Positions 57,826 through 64,000 of a stretch of 64,000 bases of DNA are shown here, one piece after another (position 1 is the stretch's first letter; each line of letters begins with the position of its first letter). Below the pieces are notes generated by a model. It saw nothing but the letters and a program-made list of their open reading frames with translations, was not told the origin of the DNA and searched no databases. The position numbers were made by a program, and so were the translations under genes. The stretch comes from Ampelomyces quisqualis (taxonomy: Eukaryota > Ascomycota > Dothideomycetes > Pleosporales > Phaeosphaeriaceae): positions 868,001-932,000 of the forward strand of contig JAGTXZ010000010.1 of NCBI GenBank assembly GCA_018398575.1, given 5' to 3'.

Positions 57826-59124
57826 CTTGGACTGACCGATCTGGCTCGTTCAAAGTAAAGGTAGAATTCCTCACTGCAATGGCACGAAACTTCACCTGCA
57901 CAAAGAGAGCGGCGTCAAGATCGCTGTACCCTTGACAAAGATGTCAGTGGATGGTATTGAGTACGCTTGGCGCGAGACAGGAGAGTCCCTCTTCAGCAAA
58001 ACAACGCCGCCAGCTCTCCTCTCTATAGACGAACCATCAAAAGCCCTTGGACAGTGTTCAGAGCAAAGATCTCCGAGCGTGATACTCGAAAATCTGCGAG
58101 TCAGCGTTCGCATCCTGACAGCCCCAACCCGCCCATCAATGGTCACGATGCGATAGACAGACGTAGTGCCACAGCGCTGGAGTCGACAAATCTCGGAATT
58201 GGTCCTCCCTCTTCATCCGAGACTAAGCCTGGTGTTTTACAAAATGAAGATACCGAGGACCAATTCTCAGGCGACATTCTCCTAGATGATGCGGATGATA
58301 GGGCCTATCTTTTTCTAGAGGATGACGAAGGCCTGATCACAGAGCATGGAGTACTAGGAGAGGGTCTCTGCGGTATTGTTGAAGAAGTTTCATTTTGCAC
58401 GAGATGAGGACAAACAAGATGTGTATGCAAGAAAAAGTGGACGACCTTAGTTGCTTAAGGCTCAGAAGAAAATCATGTCCGCTTTTGCTGGCGAGAGAGC
58501 ATCAGCACTGTGTGCGATTTCTGGCAAGGTACACTGACTTTGTCCATGACAACATACTTTCGGCGCCTGCGGCTGATATGGATCTTGCCATATTTTAACA
58601 CAAGGAGAGATACTGTACCGGGGAGTAGGCTGTCTATGCGGTGCCATGAATTACCTGCACAAGAACAACATTCGTCACAAAGATCCCAGGCCACAAAATG
58701 TTCTCATACATGGCAACAGCATTCTATTGACTGATTTTGGTTTCAGTCTGGATTTCTCGGACGACTCGGTTTCCACAAACACGGGACGTCCTTGAGCATG
58801 GACGATCAGATACTCTGCGCCAGAGGTACTGGACTTTGAACCTCGCAATCGAGCGACTGACATCTGGTCACTTGGACATATCCTCCCTGAAATGGCGTCT
58901 GGGTTTCACGGCACAAGCCTGAGCGACCTGAAAGAGGGGATTTCAGCGCTCTGGGAACGGCCAAACCAGCTTTGCGCGTAACATGGTCGCAGTTGAACAT
59001 TGGTTTGATGATTTTCTGGAAAATTTCCCCGACGGCCACACCCAACTCCACATATTTGTCCATCTTCATAAGCACGATGCTCAACGTCGACCGATTACAT
59101 CATCTATCCGCCTAATAGATAGTT
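57826..59124 (+). pseudogene. decayed gene with an SHD1-type domain and a protein kinase domain
   Basis: Two domain relics follow in order. First, an SHD1-like segment (as in Sla1): TWTDRSGSFKVKVEFL at about 57830, then after a frameshift LHLHKESGVKIAVPLTKMS and GIEYAWRETGESL (57875-57985). Then a low-complexity linker in another frame (57967-58407) that runs into the kinase glycine loop LGEGLCGIVEEV near 58350-58385. After further shifts come SAFAGERASA, NYLHKNNIRHKDPRPQNVL (catalytic loop, 58650-58712) and DFG at 58733-58741. A TGA at 58793-58795 interrupts the activation segment just before TIRYSAPEVL and ATDIWSLG. The C-lobe ends near TSSIRLIDS at about 59121. Frameshifts and the internal stop make it non-functional. 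Whether the upstream CBM48-like ORF belonged to it is unresolved. Confidence 0.85.
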
Positions 59125-59607
59125 AATCATATTTCAGAGATTAGGTTGCTTGTCTCTACATCGACCGATGAGTGTACTGCCTCTTCAAGAGTGCGGCACC
59201 AACGCCCCGCGTTGGGCTGTGAGAAAACATTCCTGCAATCTCCGAGGCACCGACGACAGTTGGACTCCAAGGCTATCACAAGTATCTGCATCCATGGTGC
59301 TATGAAGGAAGGGCCAGTGGAATTTGGGACCTGGAGTTGGAATGTGATATCCATGCCCAGCAAGGACGGCTTACTGGACCAAATTGATCCGCAGGAACCA
59401 CGACACTATCCGAGCAGCTTGCGACTACATGTATCCGTATCCTGCAGCGAATAACAACCAGTCGACGAAATCTTGTTGGGACGCGCACCTGACAGTTAGC
59501 AGGACTGTCTAGTCGAGCAAAGGCATAGCACAAGCGCAGAGCAGCGCGACCTTTGTGAGCATCAAGCACATCGTGTTGACGAGATTGTCTCCAAATCTCG
59601 AGGGAAC

Positions 59608-59748
59608 AAATGGAACGGATTTAAATTAGGAAGACACGGAGGATTTGCAATCACTTCAAATCACACTCATACCGACCTGCCATGTACGATCACCGTTCTA
59701 CAGGGAAAAACAAAGCTGGATGTTATCGTGGTCGGCCAAGGAACCTGA
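59608..59748 (+). pseudogene. coding-like fragment of an unknown protein
   Basis: A 46-codon frame ending in TGA reads like ordered protein (contains WNGFKLGRHGGFAITSNH, later ITVLQGKTKLDVIVVGQGT). I do not recognise the family. Frames before and after it are broken, so it is probably a relic exon. It starts about 480 bases beyond the kinase relic and might share its origin. Confidence 0.4.
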
Positions 59749-62700
59749 CACGCCTTTTTGAGCACGAGTGCGTACGTTTGACGGACATGTAAGGCATGAC
59801 GATTTGATCGTCTCTTTGAAAGGACCGCTAAATGCTCATTGCCAAAGAAAGAAAATTGCTCACGCTCAACTACCACACCACCAAATACAGCGATGATCTG
59901 CAATTCCTCGAGCGCAAGCTACCCTGTCGACTTTTGACAGGCTAAGAAGGATCTCCTTTGCTGCGCGGCAGGTTGACATCTCCCAAGGGACATAATTTTT
60001 CTTTTGAAGACAGACAGGCTCGAGTCTCGATATGTTGTGATCCCATGGCGAAGTATTGCTAAGCTGGGTGGCAGATTATAAAATGTACGGAGTACTACCA
60101 CACGACTTGACATTATCATCACCAACAGTGTCACCGTCACACCCCAAACACCAGTATGACATCGACATGCTCATGCCAGGCGCAACAACAAACACAAACA
60201 GTCATCCTCGAAGCCCTTTCACCCTGCTCGCTAAACCCCGCTCGACAGCCTTTCGTCACCCAGCGATCGACACAGCCTATTCCGTGCAATGACATGCTCG
60301 TGCATCGGGGCAACGAGGCGCCCCAACGCCATCGCAAGCCGTCCAAGATTTCCTGGGTGCGACGCCCATGTCCAACAGGCAGCGAGCTGATTTGTTTTGG
60401 GTTTGATCGGATCGCGTGCGGGCTTACACAAGTGGTCGCTAGCTATGAGCATGTACACGACACCTCGCGACTAAGTAAGGACTTTATACGCTAGAGCCGG
60501 GGGAAGTGGGGGGGTTAAGCCGTGCGTGACCTGTCCAACGAGACGCTTTACATCAACACTTGGGACCCACTGCCAGTCCGACTTCAATTCTCGGATCTGG
60601 TTAGCTTGCAGACGTTGGCGAAAAAGTCGTACTCGTGAGAATATACGGTATGCGTGACAGTGATGATTTTGTGGGACTGTTGGTTTTTTTGGTGAGCAAA
60701 AGAGCTGTCGATACCACCTAGTTGCATGCAATGTCCAGTGCTGATCATCTTTGATGCACAGCGCACGGTTGAGATGATATCTTACACACCTAGGCCGCAC
60801 TTCGGGCTGAAGGCATCGTTACACAAAGTGGAGTGGAGTCGAAGGAGTACAGACTCATGTGTGCGACGGAATATTTGACCGCGTTCCCAGGTCTGTGATC
60901 TGCATCTCGAAGGCGTGGGCCCCAGAGCAGTTTTCTGAGCTCCTTATCCGCGCAATCCAGCCGCAGCGACCTTCCACAAGTGTCATCGGTGAATGAAGCG
61001 CGGGACCTAGAAATAGCTCGTTCAATAATCGTGCCGACGTAAGACGAGAGAGCGGTGATGGTTCTTGTCAACATGGGGTGAATAGCGACGGAGATAATCC
61101 GGGAACAAGTTTCTTACCACTATGTAAGACAACTTGAAAAAAAAATCTCATCGTCATAGAGGTTTGGGTGGAAAAGAGTGTGCAGGGGTATTTACGCGGG
61201 CTGTCGGTATTATACCGAGTCCGACGCCCAAAGCCAATCTACGAAAGCAAATTCATGTCAGTTTGTGCCGATCGGTTCAACGATGATCGTTAGGCAACTC
61301 CTTCAATATAGTTTAGGACCAGACTTTGTTGCTAGGACACACCACATGGTTGCATGCGGCGGCGTCCGCGCAAGTGCAAATATGAAGCAATGCCTTTCGA
61401 GCTGGTTCGAATCTCCGCCAGGCAAAGGGCAAACGAACAGGTTCCACATGGGTGTGATGCGTGCCTTGGGCGACAAGGCGGATGATCATGTGTGTGAGAT
61501 TAGTTTGGCGAGTGGGATGCTGCTTGCTGCCGCCGTGCGAGACGGTAAGATGGCAAGGTGAGGAAAGAAAGACTGATCGGAGATGATGAAACGGCTTGTC
61601 GGAAGAATCACGCCTACCTTGCTTGGTCGTGCAGCCGTGTTTGGGGGTCACTCAGTCATCGTCGGCTCGCCTATGCTTGGCCAAGGAGGGGCAGAACGTT
61701 GCGTTGCTAACAAAACTTTGTGAAAGTGCCTGCGGTGAGCGTGCGCAACCACCCAAGAAAGGTATGCCGAGGGGCGTGCTGGTGTGGTCATCGGACGAAA
61801 AAGCTGATGAATGGCTGCAACACCGGCTGCTTAGGCAATATATACGGAGTAAAATTGTGGACTGCTGCATGCTGCGGCACTTTTTGTGGTAATCGGATCT
61901 TCTTGTCTCGGCCAAAAATAGGCCCATGCCTCAATGTACCGGGTGGAACTTGTTGAAAGGATCATGCGAGCCGCGAGCGCATGGGACAGCTCGTAGGTAG
62001 CCGCAGAAACGAATAAAGAAGGTGACAAGGTCCCGGAACGTCACTGAGTGGTGCATGTACGGTAAGGATTCGCCGCTCACACTGCCAACTGGGTGTGATT
62101 TAGCCTAGAGTGCAACCATGAGTGAAACTATGGGCTGTGTCGATCGGTAAGCTGGAAGAATTCCTGGTACATGCACTGTACGGTGCGGATGGGTTCCGTC
62201 GTCACACATTTTGATGGGGCGCTTGCCTGTGGTGCAGTATCGCCATCCCACAAGGCGCTGCGGTTGCTATGCAGGCCTTGGGGGAATGTGACAGGTATTC
62301 AAAGGACTTTCTCCCTGTCCAGTGTCAGCCGGCATTCGCTTAGTGACACCTGAGGCCTGACACATCCCGTTGTAACGGCTATATTGAGATTCGAGGGAGC
62401 TCCTACGGGCAAATAGTAACCATGGTGTTCCTACTTAGTCAGTTGGTCAGACTACATAGGGCCCAAGCCTCAAGGGCCTGTTACGGGACCGTATGGGCTT
62501 AGCAAAGCCAAAGCGGAGAAGAATTCCCGGATTGGTGAGTAGTATTACAAAGCGGTGTTGTGAACTTGTGACTGCAGTAAGCATAATAATGTAGCTGAGA
62601 TGGTCCGACCTCGGGGTTTTCAGGGTGCTGATTGAAAAAGCCTGGTCTATATTAGCTGCAATCCCGACACACATGGCAATCCCCGAATCGCAGTGTAGCA

Positions 62701-63849
62701 TGCTAGAAGACGCCGCAGGATCCGTGGTGGCGTTGGATGAGGATAGGCGCTGCAAGCAGTAAGGACCTAATCAGGTGCGACAAACACAATCATGGACCAT
62801 GGTGGAGCCACCAACAGAATGTACCTCGCCTTGGTGATGTGTGAAGCCCTGTCCTGTGACCGTCTTATGCTGATGCCAGTTTCGACACTACATACCTATC
62901 CTACGTGTTCTCAAACTCGCGTGTGCACAAGCGGGACCGCCTCGGCAAGGCTCGTGTGCGACGGAGCGAGGGCCCGAGGTATGGTCGCTATACCCCTTCG
63001 GAAACAACAGCTCTGGCTTTGGTCATGCAAGGTGTGCACTGAAGCGAGCGAGTCTGCGTCGGTCGCAATGCCGGTTCCGCTGCGATCCCTTGGCTGGCAC
63101 AAGGGATATCAAACTGTGATAGCCCACCGGCGGCCCATTCAGATGCATTGCGATGAAACTATGCTAGGAGAAGTCAACGGCGCGCGACGATTGGCCAAGA
63201 TGACGAGAATGTCAACGATTGAGCCCAAGGATGTGGAGCGGGTAGTGCTTGTTCCAAAGCAGATGCCGCCGTGGCCGCAAGACTCAAGAGACATTGAAAC
63301 CCCCTTCCAAGTAGCGCCAGTCAAGGCCTAGAACATGCATCATAAGTTGCAAGCTCCCGTGCTTGAGATGATCGTCATCAACAAGTCATGCAGCTGTCCC
63401 GCGAAAGCCTTTCTGATGCATATTGCCTTCCTTGCCCTAGTAAACGTTGTCTTGCCCGTCTGTGGCACCGGATCTGGCAGCACGGAGAAGAGCGGTAGGT
63501 TGCAGAGCTGAGCTCTGGATCGCTGACCGAAAGCGCTCAGATATACATGCAGGTCAGGGTTGGTGACAGAATGACAATACATACGCACATCTCACCGTCG
63601 CCACGGCCCACACTGGACAAGACTTGACATGCCAACCATTCCCTTCACGCGCCACGTTTTACCGACCCACACATCTCGTGGGCCGGGGGAGGGTACGTCA
63701 TCAAAGGCATTCTTTCCCGTGTCACAGATTGCCGGGCTGAGGCTGTCAACCACACCGGTGCTTTTCCATCAAGCCCCGCGTCCGGTCCAAGGGTGTCAGC
63801 ATCGGCATGTTGGCACACAAAGGGGTGGAGATGGCCCTTTGGGATACAG

Positions 63850-63899
63850 TATCGTTACAGTAACGTTACAGTGTCGTTACAGTATCGTATCGATACTGT
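63850..63899. repeat. three 11-nt tandem units followed by a 9-bp-arm hairpin
   Basis: Units begin at 63850, 63861 and 63872, all ending CGTTACAG. The third runs into an inverted repeat with arms ACAGTATCG (63879-63887) and CGATACTGT (63891-63899) around three bases. Possible protein-binding site cluster near the window edge. Confidence 0.75.
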
Positions 63900-64000
63900 G
63901 TAGTCTGTACGGACTGGCTTTTGCCCTGCCTCGTCTCGCAGCTGTTCTGCCTACCTCTTCCTGAACGCGTCTTACAGCTAGATATTGCTTAATGTTGACA

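Larger units (their letters stand above)
59125..64000. other. long region with no convincing intact gene
   Basis: Nearly 4.9 kb to the window edge. ORFs are short; the longest (62792-63331, 179 codons) does not resemble a protein family. It contains a coding-like fragment at 59608-59748, two TACGGAGTA copies (60086-60094, 61843-61851) and a structured repeat at 63850-63899. No tRNA or transposon ends were recognised. A gene may begin beyond the right edge. Confidence 0.5.

Noticed and set aside
61390..61430. TTCGAAT sequence resembling a tRNA T-loop
   Set aside because: The flanking bases do not form a T-stem, and no acceptor or anticodon stem can be drawn upstream.
62792..63331. 179-codon open frame on the plus strand
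   Set aside because: No recognisable domain, no introns nearby and mixed composition. I could not support it as a gene.
1..64000. CRISPR arrays, bacterial operons, prophage or riboswitches
   Set aside because: The DNA is fungal nuclear; no regularly spaced direct repeats and no bacterial-type features were seen.
1..64000. Intact transposons or retroelements
   Set aside because: No reverse transcriptase, integrase or transposase motifs and no long terminal repeats were recognised.

Overview
The window is nuclear DNA of a filamentous ascomycete. The genes are eukaryotic, with short GT-AG introns (mostly 44-95 nt). The family mix fits Pezizomycotina: group I G-alpha, Zn2Cys6 regulators, a CFEM protein, an RTA1 protein, and relics of HET and TRI12-type genes. 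Gene style and relic families suggest Dothideomycetes, probably Pleosporales; that placement is inference. I rebuilt fourteen spliced or intronless gene models, and each multi-exon model keeps a whole number of codons across its junctions.

Layout. 0-6 kb: one unknown protein, then about 5 kb holding simple repeats and a decayed membrane-protein gene. 6-23 kb: a dense housekeeping block with TEL1 (ATM-type kinase) divergent from NUP192, then the mitoribosomal gene MRP17 divergent from GCV3 (glycine cleavage H protein). 23.5-27 kb: a decayed TRI12-type MFS transporter and a gene-free stretch. 27-41 kb: a secreted GMC oxidoreductase, a BTB protein, a Zn2Cys6 regulator, transketolase and a CFEM membrane protein. 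43-44.5 kb: G-alpha, flanked by long non-coding stretches. 47-48.2 kb: a decayed HET gene. 48.6-57 kb: a methyltransferase, SEC61 alpha, an RTA1 protein, a second Zn2Cys6 regulator and a GNAT acetyltransferase. 57.4-59.1 kb: a small CBM48-like ORF followed by a broken SHD1-plus-kinase gene. 59.1-64 kb: no convincing intact gene.

The genes do not form a single pathway or an obvious biosynthetic cluster. Conserved housekeeping genes sit close together, often in divergent or convergent pairs. Between them lie gene-poor islands, four of which carry the remains of accessory genes (membrane protein, TRI12 transporter, HET, SHD1/kinase).

The most unusual signal is a 9-nt motif, TACGGAGTA (reverse complement TACTCCGTA). 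I count 19 exact copies, all outside coding sequence, against about 0.5 expected by chance. Several very short first exons (10-39 nt) would be missed by simple ORF calling.
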